Assembly (NCBI RefSeq): GCF_012927205.1
Contig: NZ_JABBGC010000002.1
Coordinates: forward strand, 372,001-436,000
Length of the DNA: 64,000 bases
DNA from: Chitinophaga fulva
Lineage (GTDB): Bacteria > Bacteroidota > Bacteroidia > Chitinophagales > Chitinophagaceae
Direction of reading: 5' to 3'
Of the stretch, positions 52,401 to 60,684 are shown in pieces. The notes under the pieces are model-generated. The model did not search any database. It was not told where the DNA came from and worked only from the letters and a program-made list of their open reading frames with translations. A program made the position numbers and the translations under genes. Position 1 is the first letter of the stretch, and each line of letters opens with the position of its first letter.

Positions 52401-55400
52401 TGGAGATACCGGAAGTGAAAAAAGCAGCAGTGGCGGTAAGGGAAGACCATCGCCAGGAAAAAGCGCTGGCCGCCTATCTGGTAATGGATACTGTGCTCGA
52501 CCGGGAAACCATCATTGCCCGGTTGAAAATGAAATTACCGGCTTATATGATTCCCGTATACTGGGTGCAGCTGGACGAGTTTCCGTTAACCGCTAATGGA
52601 AAGCTGGACAGACGCCGTTTACCCGCTGTATCAACGGAACATATGAATAACGCGGTGTACGAGGCTCCACGCAATCAAACAGAGGCAGTACTGGCGGAAA
52701 TATGGCAATCATTGCTGGGTATCAACCAGGTAGGCATCTACGATAACTTTTTCTCCCTTGGCGGCCATTCGCTGCTCGTAACAAGGATGGTGTCTGCAAT
52801 CCGGAAGAAACTAAAGACGGAAGTAACTATCCGGGATGTTTTCCGTTTTCCGGAGATTGCACCGCTGGCAGTCCACCTGAAGGAACAGCAACGTCCGTAT
52901 ACATTACCATCTGTGGCCCCACAGGCAAGGACCGGTAATATTCCCTTATCCTTTGCACAGGAACGGCTTTGGTTCATTGACAAACTTCAGGGAAGCTTAC
53001 AGTATCATATGCCATGGATACTGCGTGTTCACGGCATGCTGGACACATCACGGCTGGAACGTGCGTTCCGGAGTATTGTCTGCCGGCATGAGGTACTGCG
53101 GACCGTAATACGGGAAGAGAATGGAACTGGCTACCAGCATGTACTTCCGGCTGATGAATGGCAACTGTATAAGGTCAGCGAAGAAGCGCTTGTTGCTGAC
53201 GGCAGTACCGCAGATGCCTTTATAAAACAGCAAATGACCACTCCTTATCAGCTCTCGACTGATCAGATGCTGAAAGTGTTTGTGATAGAACGTACCCCTG
53301 CAGAATTTCTGATATTGGTTTTGCTGCATCATATTGCTGGTGATGGATGGTCGGTATCGGTGGTGGTGAATGAGCTGACAGCCTTTTATCAGGATGAAGA
53401 TGCTCCGTCGCTACCCCCATTGGCTGTTCAGTACGCAGACTATGCCTTGTGGCAACGACGGTACCTGGAAGGCGATGTGCTGCAACATCAATTGCGATAC
53501 TGGAAGAATAAACTGGAGGGGGTGACACCTTTCCGCATGTTGACGGACCATCCAAGACCGGCCCTGCAAAGTACCCGGGGCGCGGTGCTGGAGTCTGTAT
53601 TGGATGCAGCGCTTACGGCAGCTTTGCAGGAATTGTCCCGCAAAGAAAAGACCACGCTCTTTATGACTTTGCTGGCTGCCTTTAAAGCATTGTTGTTCCG
53701 CTACACAGGTCAATCCGATATCTGCGTGGGGACAACGCTGGCCAATCGCACCCAGCAGGAGCTGGAATACCTGATAGGATTCTTCGTCAATGCACTGGCG
53801 ATACGCACCAACATAGACGAGACGGACACTTTTACGGCGCTGCTGCAACAGGTAAGGCAAGCCACCCTGGAAGCCTATGATCATCAGGATGCGCCATTTG
53901 AAAAAGTGGTGGAAGTGGTGGCGGGCGACAGGGATACCAGCAATACGCCCATATTTCCTGTGATGTTTGTTCTACAAAACACACCGGTAGCAACAGCACT
54001 GGATATGGAAGGATTGGAATTGCATAGTGTACCATTTGATAACGTGACTTCCAAGTTTGATATTACTTTCAACCTTCGCGAATCCAATGGAATCATCAGG
54101 ATGCATGTGGAGTATTGTTCCGATCTTTTTGAAAGAGCGACTATCGAGCGGATGGTAGCCCATTACAGGCAACTGTTGCTGGCGGTAACCAACAATGCTG
54201 CCATACTGGTAGGGGAAATTCCGCTGCTCACCACGGCAGAAAGAGAATTGTTGTTACACGGCTTCAACGATACCACCTGCATCGCTGCGGATGCAGGCAA
54301 AACAGTAGTACAGCTGCTGGAGGAACAGGCAAGGATAAACCCTGATAAAATCGCACTGATAGCCGGTAATGAGACGTTTACCTATACGATGCTCAACAAC
54401 AGGGTTAATCAGCTGGCCCACTACCTTGCCCGTCGTGGCGTACGGCGGGAAGTCATGGTGCCGGTATGTTTTGACCGGTCAGCGGACATGCTCATCGCTA
54501 TATGGGGCATATTAAAGGCCGGCGGCGCCTATGTGCCTGTTGATCCGGGTTACCCGGCAGATCGTATCAGCTATATACTGGAAGATACAGGTGCCCGTAT
54601 AGTGGTTTCCGTTACTGCACATGAGCGGTTATTGACCGGAGTAGAGATCATTGATCTGAAAAGGGACGCACCGGAAATTGACCGCATGCCGGCAGGTAAT
54701 CCCGAAGACAGTTGTATGCCCGTAGATCTGGCTTATGTGATCTATACCTCCGGTTCCACCGGCGTGCCAAAAGGCGTAATGATACAACATGACAGTCTTA
54801 CGAACTATCTGCTCAACTGCCGGAAACGGTATGTGGACGGAGATCCGGCAGACGGTTCCTACATGCATCTTTCTTATACTTTTGATGCTTCACTCACTAC
54901 TTTTTTTGTGCCGCTGATATGCGGAAGACCGGTAAATATTGCACCGGCAGCTATACCGCCTGCTGACATATTAAGCGCCCCGGCATTTTATGCAGCTATG
55001 CCGTATACGTTTGTCAAACTAACGCCCGCGCATATGTACCTGTTACAGGAAAACGGCCTGAATAGCAGGCTGCATACCCGGCGACTGGTGATAGGAGGAG
55101 AGGCGCTGCAATACCGGCATTTGCAGCAGTTGGGCGAAGCAGGCAGGGATATGGAAATTGTTAATGAATACGGACCAACCGAAGCTACCGTAGGATGTTG
55201 CGTGTACACGTTCAGGGCGGGTGACATACAGGCTGATACGGTTATTCCGATAGGCCGGCCATTGGATAATGTAAAACTGTTTGTGGTGGACCGTTCGATG
55301 GAGCTTTCTCCAATAGGTGTGGCAGGAGAATTGTGCATCGGTGGCGTACAGGTGGCGAAAGGCTATCTGAATCAGCCTGCGCTGACAGCAGAAAAATTTG

Positions 55401-58120
55401 TCGACAGTCCTTTTGGGGATGAGAAGTTGTACCGGACGGGAGACCTTGTACGGTGGTTGCCGGATGGCGTACTGGAATTTATCGGCAGGATAGACGACCA
55501 GGTAAAAGTGAATGGCTATCGGGTGGAACCGGGTGAAGTGGAAGATGCACTGAGCCAAATGGAAACGGTCAGGGATTGTTGCGTGGTGGCCAGGAAAGAC
55601 AATATGGGGAATGCCCGCTTGACAGGATATTATGTTCCTCACAGAAAAGCCGTTAAGTCCACGGAAGCCACTTTCTTTCAAAGAAGGGTGGGAAGCTGGA
55701 GAGAGTTATATGAAACCACCTATGCGCCTTCTGAAGCAACAGCGCCGGTAAATGCCACTTTTAACATCGTTGGCTGGAATGATAGTTTTACCGGCGGAGA
55801 GATACCCGCAGAAGAGATGAAAGAATGGCTGGACGACATTATCGGCCTGATTTTATCAGGGCAACCGTCCAATGTGCTCGAAATAGGCTGTGGCTCCGGA
55901 CTGTTGTACTACCAGCTCAGAAACCGGATCAGGAAATATGCGGGTACGGATTTTTCGGCCTCCTCTATTGCGATGATCGAGGCCAACATACAGGCAGAAG
56001 GGGAACGCTATTGTGAAACCAGTCTGAAGGTTTGCGCGGCACACGAAGTGACGCTGCCCCGTGATGAAGAGGTGGACACTATTATCATCAATTCCGTGGT
56101 GCAGTATTTCCCGGGAGAAGCCTACCTGACGGACGTGGTCCGCAATGCTGCCGCTCTGCTGAAAGGAGGCGGGCGTATCATCATCGGTGACGTGCGGGAT
56201 TGCCGTCTGCTCCATCTCTTCAAGGCCCGTCTTTGCGCTGCTGCTATGAAACCCAGCGCAAGCCTCCGGGAACTTGAATGGAGCATACAACAGGCTGTAT
56301 TAAAGGAAGAAGAGTTATGCTTATCTCCGGCTTATTTTTATCAACTGGCATCTCTTATTCCGCGTATAACGGGAGTGGATATACGTTGGAAACAAGGCGT
56401 GTGCGAAAACGAACTGACGCTCTACCGGTATAATGTAACGCTTCATATCGGTGGAAACCAGGGGCAGGAACCGACGGCCTGGTACAGCTGGACTGATGTC
56501 CGGAAAAGGCAGCAGGACTGGTCACAACTGCCTGCAGGCACAGTGGTAGGTTGGACGCACGTTCCCAATCCCCGTTTGTGGAAGGAAAAACGGTTACAAG
56601 TCGTTCTGGAAGAACGGCAGGGGACAGTAGCTGAATTGCTGCGGTCTTGTGATGAAAAGGACAAAGCATATGCAGCAGTAGAGGCCTGGCTGGATACGCT
56701 GCGACAACAGGGATATCAATACGTCCTGTCTCCGGATGCTGACCCGCTGGCGATGAAGGTGGTCATTTCCCGGGAAAATATTTCCCTTGCCGCGAGAGCT
56801 CCGGTTGAAAATGATCCGTTGGAAATCTATAGTAATATTCCGATGTACACGGAAATAAATTCCTTTCTGCAACAAAAAATGCGGGCATCCTTAGGACAAA
56901 AAATACCTGATTATATGATCCCCGGAGAGTTGATAGCGGTGGAACAACTGCCGCTTACAAGAAACGGGAAAGTGGACCGTGCTTTTCTAACAGCCAGTGA
57001 GCAGGCAAGCCGGACAGAACGGCTCAATTATCTGGCGCCACGTAATGCCCGTGAGCAGGAACTGGCAGCTATATGGAGCGAATTGTTGTCGGTGGAAAAG
57101 ATCAGCATAGAAGATAACTTTTTTGCCCTGGGCGGGCACTCTATCCTTATGATACAACTGCTGCACAGGCTCGCGGGAATGTCCGTCACGCTGAAAGATT
57201 TGTTTACTTACCAAACCGTGAAAGAGCAGGCTGCATTCATCGAACAGCAACAACAGAAAACGGAAATATTTGATCAAAAAGAAGGTATTTTAAATAATCA
57301 TTTGTTATTATTGCGTACAGGTCGTGTTGATGCCCCGGTGTTTATTGTACCCGGTTCTACCGGTGTCAGTGATTCCTATGAAGACCTGGCTGCCGCCATT
57401 CATACCAGGTACGCAGTATACGGTATTCAGATGGTGGGAACGTTCCGCGGAGAAACACCTTTACAGGATTTGGAAGATCTGGCCGCTACTCATATCAAAT
57501 GGATAAAAGAAATACAACCCGTTGGCCCATACAAAATTGTAGGCCATTCTTTTGGTGGCTATGTAGCTTATGAGATGGCCCGGCAGCTGGAAACATGCGG
57601 TGAAAAACTGGAGCTCCTTTCCATTATCGACGTGGAAGCTATTTCAACAAAACAAAACCCGGGATCAGAAGAAGAACTGATAGACCTCCTGATGCTGATG
57701 GCAGGAAGGATCATGGAACGTTATGGTGTTATAGGAAAGCCTTATCCCCGTTGGATCGGCGAACTGAGGGAACAACTGTTCGGGCTTCAGTCGGCTGAAC
57801 ACATGATAACTTTCATGGAGCAGTATACAAGTGACAGGTTACCAGGGCGGCAGCTTTCCATACAGGCGCTGTTCCAATTGCTCAGGTTACAAACGATGAA
57901 TGCACTGATGTCCCGGAAGATCCACCATGCAAAGCTGGATGCTCCGCTGACGCTCATCAAGGGCGCTGATGAAGATTGGTCCGCATTTGAAGAGAAGCTG
58001 GGATGGGACAGGTTTTTTAGCAACGTGGAAGTGTTTACTGTTCCGGGAAATCATGCGGACATGTTGCTGCGTAGCGCACGTAAGATGGGAGAATGCCTTA
58101 CCCTGCAGCTAAGAGAATAA
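49478..58120 (+). CDS. Terminal NRPS (modules 10 and 11) with thioesterase
   Basis: A 2880-residue synthetase: TubC-like docking domain (1-62), C-A-T, C-A-nMT-T, and a type I thioesterase. The C domains have HHIAFDG (His216) and HHIAGDG (His1284), carrier serines are 1098 and 2555. The thioesterase (about 2605-2875) has GHSFGG with Ser2691, a candidate Asp2718 and His2859 in GNHAD, and would release the full peptide as a ring or free acid; a Ser or Thr hydroxyl or the Orn amine from modules 2, 3 or 7 could be the ring nucleophile. The stop is one base before the TonB-dependent receptor start, so the receptor is tightly coupled to the operon. Confidence 0.95.
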   Translation: MSELSLTKALRLLEKARETGIKVSLKDDQLVLEVLKGTAVDKNLLEELKAGKLLLINYFRKYTRDGAYNAAAGPTAGKAMRDGKGIPLSFSQERLWFIDKLQGSIQYHLPWHFRVNGNLQGDWLENAFITVLQRHEVLRTVIREDEEGNPLQQVLPADGWQLMQITAADAVQQAGSVDAWLERCIVAPFDLAQDCMLKAYLVRERANEYRLLVLLHHIAFDGASMAIVAGELAAAYNGFASGIPPQLPPLPLQYADYAVWQREMMNGTTLQQELIYWKKKLEGVTVLELPQDYYRPPVPGISGNELSLSLDKKIKEALSALAREEGVTMFTLLLTVFQLLLARYTGQEDICTGTPVAGRQWQELEKLAGFFINTLVLRNQVNTSQPFRELLHQVKAATLEAFDHQDTPFEKVVEAMGLAGETSRNPLYQVMFSLHQASGTTPLSLQDVTLSLQHQQVTTAKFDLYMNVTDFEEGMQVRITYCTDLFTEKAVEAMLRHYEQLLLSVLSDRSVAGGLLPMLTTEESVAICDRLRGASQPEILSGKGSGPDVIERFEQQARLGPDKIALVYEHQRLTYRQLDERSNQLAHYLQSRGIKPNALVPVCMERSLEMIWAILGILKAGGCYVPVDPDFPDERIDYILHDISATVILTGGDLVQRFRDMSTTKTSPEIIALDQDSRMISGYSVTAPVRELAPSGLVYVIYTSGSSGRPKGVLVEHRNLSCYLSAVHAKLQLDTCDSYAILASFAADGVVTAIFAALCSGSSLHVFSRSCITDLGMMEDYLSGEVVDCFKVTPSILESLLAYREPRRLMPLKKLLIGGEGFTWELVNRVLPLLPPGCRLYNHYGPTETTVGITTYEFPGTNINLVNRLVPVGSPLDHVYGIVLDRHLQPVPVGVTGGLYVGGPFVTRGYLNLPENTAGSYISYEMGEHTVRLYNTGDSVRWLPDGNIAYLGRTDDQIKIRGYRIEPAEIETALLEIPEVKKAAVAVREDHRQEKALAAYLVMDTVLDRETIIARLKMKLPAYMIPVYWVQLDEFPLTANGKLDRRRLPAVSTEHMNNAVYEAPRNQTEAVLAEIWQSLLGINQVGIYDNFFSLGGHSLLVTRMVSAIRKKLKTEVTIRDVFRFPEIAPLAVHLKEQQRPYTLPSVAPQARTGNIPLSFAQERLWFIDKLQGSLQYHMPWILRVHGMLDTSRLERAFRSIVCRHEVLRTVIREENGTGYQHVLPADEWQLYKVSEEALVADGSTADAFIKQQMTTPYQLSTDQMLKVFVIERTPAEFLILVLLHHIAGDGWSVSVVVNELTAFYQDEDAPSLPPLAVQYADYALWQRRYLEGDVLQHQLRYWKNKLEGVTPFRMLTDHPRPALQSTRGAVLESVLDAALTAALQELSRKEKTTLFMTLLAAFKALLFRYTGQSDICVGTTLANRTQQELEYLIGFFVNALAIRTNIDETDTFTALLQQVRQATLEAYDHQDAPFEKVVEVVAGDRDTSNTPIFPVMFVLQNTPVATALDMEGLELHSVPFDNVTSKFDITFNLRESNGIIRMHVEYCSDLFERATIERMVAHYRQLLLAVTNNAAILVGEIPLLTTAERELLLHGFNDTTCIAADAGKTVVQLLEEQARINPDKIALIAGNETFTYTMLNNRVNQLAHYLARRGVRREVMVPVCFDRSADMLIAIWGILKAGGAYVPVDPGYPADRISYILEDTGARIVVSVTAHERLLTGVEIIDLKRDAPEIDRMPAGNPEDSCMPVDLAYVIYTSGSTGVPKGVMIQHDSLTNYLLNCRKRYVDGDPADGSYMHLSYTFDASLTTFFVPLICGRPVNIAPAAIPPADILSAPAFYAAMPYTFVKLTPAHMYLLQENGLNSRLHTRRLVIGGEALQYRHLQQLGEAGRDMEIVNEYGPTEATVGCCVYTFRAGDIQADTVIPIGRPLDNVKLFVVDRSMELSPIGVAGELCIGGVQVAKGYLNQPALTAEKFVDSPFGDEKLYRTGDLVRWLPDGVLEFIGRIDDQVKVNGYRVEPGEVEDALSQMETVRDCCVVARKDNMGNARLTGYYVPHRKAVKSTEATFFQRRVGSWRELYETTYAPSEATAPVNATFNIVGWNDSFTGGEIPAEEMKEWLDDIIGLILSGQPSNVLEIGCGSGLLYYQLRNRIRKYAGTDFSASSIAMIEANIQAEGERYCETSLKVCAAHEVTLPRDEEVDTIIINSVVQYFPGEAYLTDVVRNAAALLKGGGRIIIGDVRDCRLLHLFKARLCAAAMKPSASLRELEWSIQQAVLKEEELCLSPAYFYQLASLIPRITGVDIRWKQGVCENELTLYRYNVTLHIGGNQGQEPTAWYSWTDVRKRQQDWSQLPAGTVVGWTHVPNPRLWKEKRLQVVLEERQGTVAELLRSCDEKDKAYAAVEAWLDTLRQQGYQYVLSPDADPLAMKVVISRENISLAARAPVENDPLEIYSNIPMYTEINSFLQQKMRASLGQKIPDYMIPGELIAVEQLPLTRNGKVDRAFLTASEQASRTERLNYLAPRNAREQELAAIWSELLSVEKISIEDNFFALGGHSILMIQLLHRLAGMSVTLKDLFTYQTVKEQAAFIEQQQQKTEIFDQKEGILNNHLLLLRTGRVDAPVFIVPGSTGVSDSYEDLAAAIHTRYAVYGIQMVGTFRGETPLQDLEDLAATHIKWIKEIQPVGPYKIVGHSFGGYVAYEMARQLETCGEKLELLSIIDVEAISTKQNPGSEEELIDLLMLMAGRIMERYGVIGKPYPRWIGELREQLFGLQSAEHMITFMEQYTSDRLPGRQLSIQALFQLLRLQTMNALMSRKIHHAKLDAPLTLIKGADEDWSAFEEKLGWDRFFSNVEVFTVPGNHADMLLRSARKMGECLTLQLRE
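49733..52890 (+). other. NRPS module 10: C-A-T, predicted Asp-like
   Basis: C starts at residue 88. A core YTSGSSGRPKG at 702. The usual FDxS motif reads AADGVV, but Asp235 still aligns. The code D-G-T-K-L-G-H-V-G-K resembles Asp codes (DLTKVGHIGK), with His at position 322 as in Asp rather than Glu as in the Asn-like modules. Carrier Ser1098 in FSLGGHS. Confidence 0.75.
52940..57255 (+). other. NRPS module 11: C-A-nMT-T, predicted N-methyl Asn-like
   Basis: C starts at residue 1157. A core at 1756. The code D-A-T-K-V-G-E-V-G-K equals modules 5 and 9. The inserted N-methyltransferase (about 55670-56840) has GWNDSFTG at 2099 and LEIGCGSG near 2137-2141. It is more diverged from the copies in modules 4 and 5 than those are from each other. 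Carrier Ser2555. Confidence 0.75.
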
Positions 58121-58121
58121 G

Positions 58122-60632
58122 ATGACCGGATTGTTCAATAAAACTTTAAAAGAACCATTAATTGTTACTATGGCAAAAAGATGCACCCTGGTTTGTTTGA
58201 CTATCTTCATTTTTATAACCGGTCATAGTTTTGGCCAGCAAAAGGCAGATGGCCGTATTAAAGCGGTCATCACGGAAAAACAATCAAAAGATAAGGTACC
58301 AGGAGCCTCTGTGTTGTTGGAGAATATGGCTGATACGTTGTATAAAAAATCTTTGCTCAGCGATGGGGAAGGCCGCTTTACCTTTACCGGTCTGGAAAAC
58401 GGCAGTTATAAGGTGACCATCACCTATATAGGGTTCCGGAAATATAGCAGTCATCGTATACTGATCAGCAATAGTATTCCCGAAGCAGACCTGGGCGTCA
58501 TCACATTGGACAGGGAAGAAGCCAAAGATCTTAGGGAGATAGTTGTCAACGCTACTAAACAGGTAACGGAACAGCAAGTAGATAAAACTGTTGTAAATGT
58601 GGACGCGCTTATCAGCAACACGGGCACTACCGCCTTTGATGTGTTGAACAATGCTCCTGGTGTAGTGCTGGATGATGGCGGCAACGCGAGCCTGAAGGGA
58701 AAAGATGGCGTGCGTGTTTTCATTGATGGCAAACCCTCTTATCTTACCGGCAGAGAACTGACCGGCTATCTGAAATCAGTCCCTTCGGGTACCATTGATA
58801 AAATAGAACTGATGTCCAATCCGCCGGCCCGCTACAATGCGGAAGGTACCGGAGGAATCATCAACATCCGGACGAAAAAGCTAAAATCCAAAGGTTTCAA
58901 CGGCAGCGTTAATCTTAACTACAGTCAGGGCGTGTATGCTAAAACCAATAACTCCGCCAGCTTCAATTACCGGAATGATAAAGTGAATATCTTCGGTAAT
59001 GCCGGATACACGCTGCAAAACAACTTCGTTAATTCAGACCGTGACCGGAATTATAGCTTTAAAGATGTTGCCCGTAACTATACCCTGAAGCAACACTATT
59101 TTGAAAAGAACAAACGGCAAGGATTTAACTATAAGGTAGGAGCAGATTATAATGTGAGCGACAAAACCACCATCGGAATAGTGCTTTCTGATAATCATAT
59201 GTCGCCCTACAAGGAAACGGGAAGATATAACAGTCTTTTTCTCCGGCAGGAAAAAACTGATTCAACGATCTATATCAATAGCAACGTAGAGGAAAGCTCC
59301 AGAAATTTTACAGGCAATGCCAATTTCCGGCATCAGTTCAACAAAAAAGGGAGGGAGTTGAATGTGGACGTGGACTATCTGAAATACCGCTATTCGCAGC
59401 AACAGCGGTCTGAAAGCGTCACTTATCAGCCAGACAGCGCTATCTCTGACAGGTATAATCTGCATTCCAATAATCCTTTTCATGCAGAAATCTATGGCGG
59501 AAAAATTGACTATGTGCATATGGCAGGTGATGGCATGAGCCTGGAAGGCGGTGCCCAGTCCATCTATTCCAGGCGGAACAGCGAAGGCATCTATTTCAAT
59601 GGTATAAATGACGCCACTTCTCCGGCCACACAGCTGAATAATAAGTTCAGCTACAATGAAAATATCAACGCACTGTATGTCAATTTCAGTAAGGATTTCA
59701 ACCGGTTTTCGCTGATTGCGGGTTTACGGATGGAGAATACCAATGCCAAAGGGACTATATCCACTGTAGACCTGCGCAAGGACTCCTCCTTCCGGAAGGA
59801 CTACACAGATCTATTTCCAACAGTTTCTCTCTCCTATAAATTTGACAGCAGCGGTCTGCATGTGCTGACGCTCGCCGGAGGAAGGAGAATTACCAGGCCG
59901 GGCTATCAGGAGCTGAACCCTTCTGTGTTTTTCTTTGACAAGTACACCTCCTACCAGGGTAATCCTTTGCTGACGCCGGAATATGCCACCAATTTGGAGC
60001 TGAACTACAGCTACGACGGCAGCTATACGGTGGGTGTTTATTACAGCCGGGTAAAAGGAACGATCACACAGTTGTATACCCAGGTAGACAGCGCCTTTAT
60101 TTCGAAGCCCTATAACCTGGAACTGGTAACCAATGCAGGCATTACTGCCAATGTTTCACATAACCTTACAAAATGGTGGAGCGTGAATCTTTATATGGAA
60201 TTGGTCAATGCCCGTTTCAGAGGCTGGCAGGAAAATAATGTATACCTGGACAACAGCCGTACCAACTTCAGGATCAACGGCAGTACGAAAGTACAGTTGG
60301 GTAGTGGATGGAGCGCGGAAGTAAGCGGGTTTTACAAGACCCGGATGGTAATAGGACAAGCCATACTGGAGCCGGCATGGAAAATGAATGCTGCCGTGCA
60401 GAAAAAAGTGATGAAAAACAAAGGTTCCATCACCGTTAGCGGACTGGATATATTCAGAAGCTGGGTAGTAGACAGGAATATCAATATCCCGGAAGGACAT
60501 GTCTTTATCTCAAATATGTTTGATACCCATCTTATCAATATCGGATTTAATTACAGGTTTGGTAAAGCGGTAGCCACCCGCGAGAGAAAAAACAGTATAG
60601 AGAACGAACAGCAAAGGGTGGACAGCAATTAG
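58122..60632 (+). CDS. TonB-dependent outer-membrane receptor (beta-barrel family)
   Basis: An 836-residue protein. A signal peptide (hydrophobic run LVCLTIFIFITGHSFG) lies at about residues 22-38, so the true start may instead be Met17 at 58170. Next is a carboxypeptidase-regulatory-like domain (about 42-130: GASVLLENMADTLY..., GSYKVTITYIGFRKY), a plug (about 140-260: TAFDVLNNAPGVVLDDGG, RVFIDGKP, IDKIELMSNPPARYNAEGTGG) and a long aromatic-rich beta barrel to the C-terminus. Such receptors import bound ligands across the outer membrane with TonB energy. Its position one base after the last NRPS gene suggests that it recognises the peptide, either as a metal carrier or for uptake or self-protection; this is inference. 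Confidence 0.88.
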   Translation: MTGLFNKTLKEPLIVTMAKRCTLVCLTIFIFITGHSFGQQKADGRIKAVITEKQSKDKVPGASVLLENMADTLYKKSLLSDGEGRFTFTGLENGSYKVTITYIGFRKYSSHRILISNSIPEADLGVITLDREEAKDLREIVVNATKQVTEQQVDKTVVNVDALISNTGTTAFDVLNNAPGVVLDDGGNASLKGKDGVRVFIDGKPSYLTGRELTGYLKSVPSGTIDKIELMSNPPARYNAEGTGGIINIRTKKLKSKGFNGSVNLNYSQGVYAKTNNSASFNYRNDKVNIFGNAGYTLQNNFVNSDRDRNYSFKDVARNYTLKQHYFEKNKRQGFNYKVGADYNVSDKTTIGIVLSDNHMSPYKETGRYNSLFLRQEKTDSTIYINSNVEESSRNFTGNANFRHQFNKKGRELNVDVDYLKYRYSQQQRSESVTYQPDSAISDRYNLHSNNPFHAEIYGGKIDYVHMAGDGMSLEGGAQSIYSRRNSEGIYFNGINDATSPATQLNNKFSYNENINALYVNFSKDFNRFSLIAGLRMENTNAKGTISTVDLRKDSSFRKDYTDLFPTVSLSYKFDSSGLHVLTLAGGRRITRPGYQELNPSVFFFDKYTSYQGNPLLTPEYATNLELNYSYDGSYTVGVYYSRVKGTITQLYTQVDSAFISKPYNLELVTNAGITANVSHNLTKWWSVNLYMELVNARFRGWQENNVYLDNSRTNFRINGSTKVQLGSGWSAEVSGFYKTRMVIGQAILEPAWKMNAAVQKKVMKNKGSITVSGLDIFRSWVVDRNINIPEGHVFISNMFDTHLINIGFNYRFGKAVATRERKNSIENEQQRVDSN

Positions 60633-60684
60633 CCTGTTGCCCGTACCGAAAAATAATTCTTGTTTAACCCGTAAACCAGAGATT

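Noticed and set aside
49733..52890. Module 10 adenylation domain thought inactive because FDxS is altered
   Set aside because: On alignment Asp235 is kept in AADGVV, and the ATP-binding and A10 Lys motifs are intact.
60637..60684. TTG start for the dioxygenase, adding 16 residues
   Set aside because: The ATG at 60685 begins the natural domain, and the added residues show no conservation pattern I recognise.
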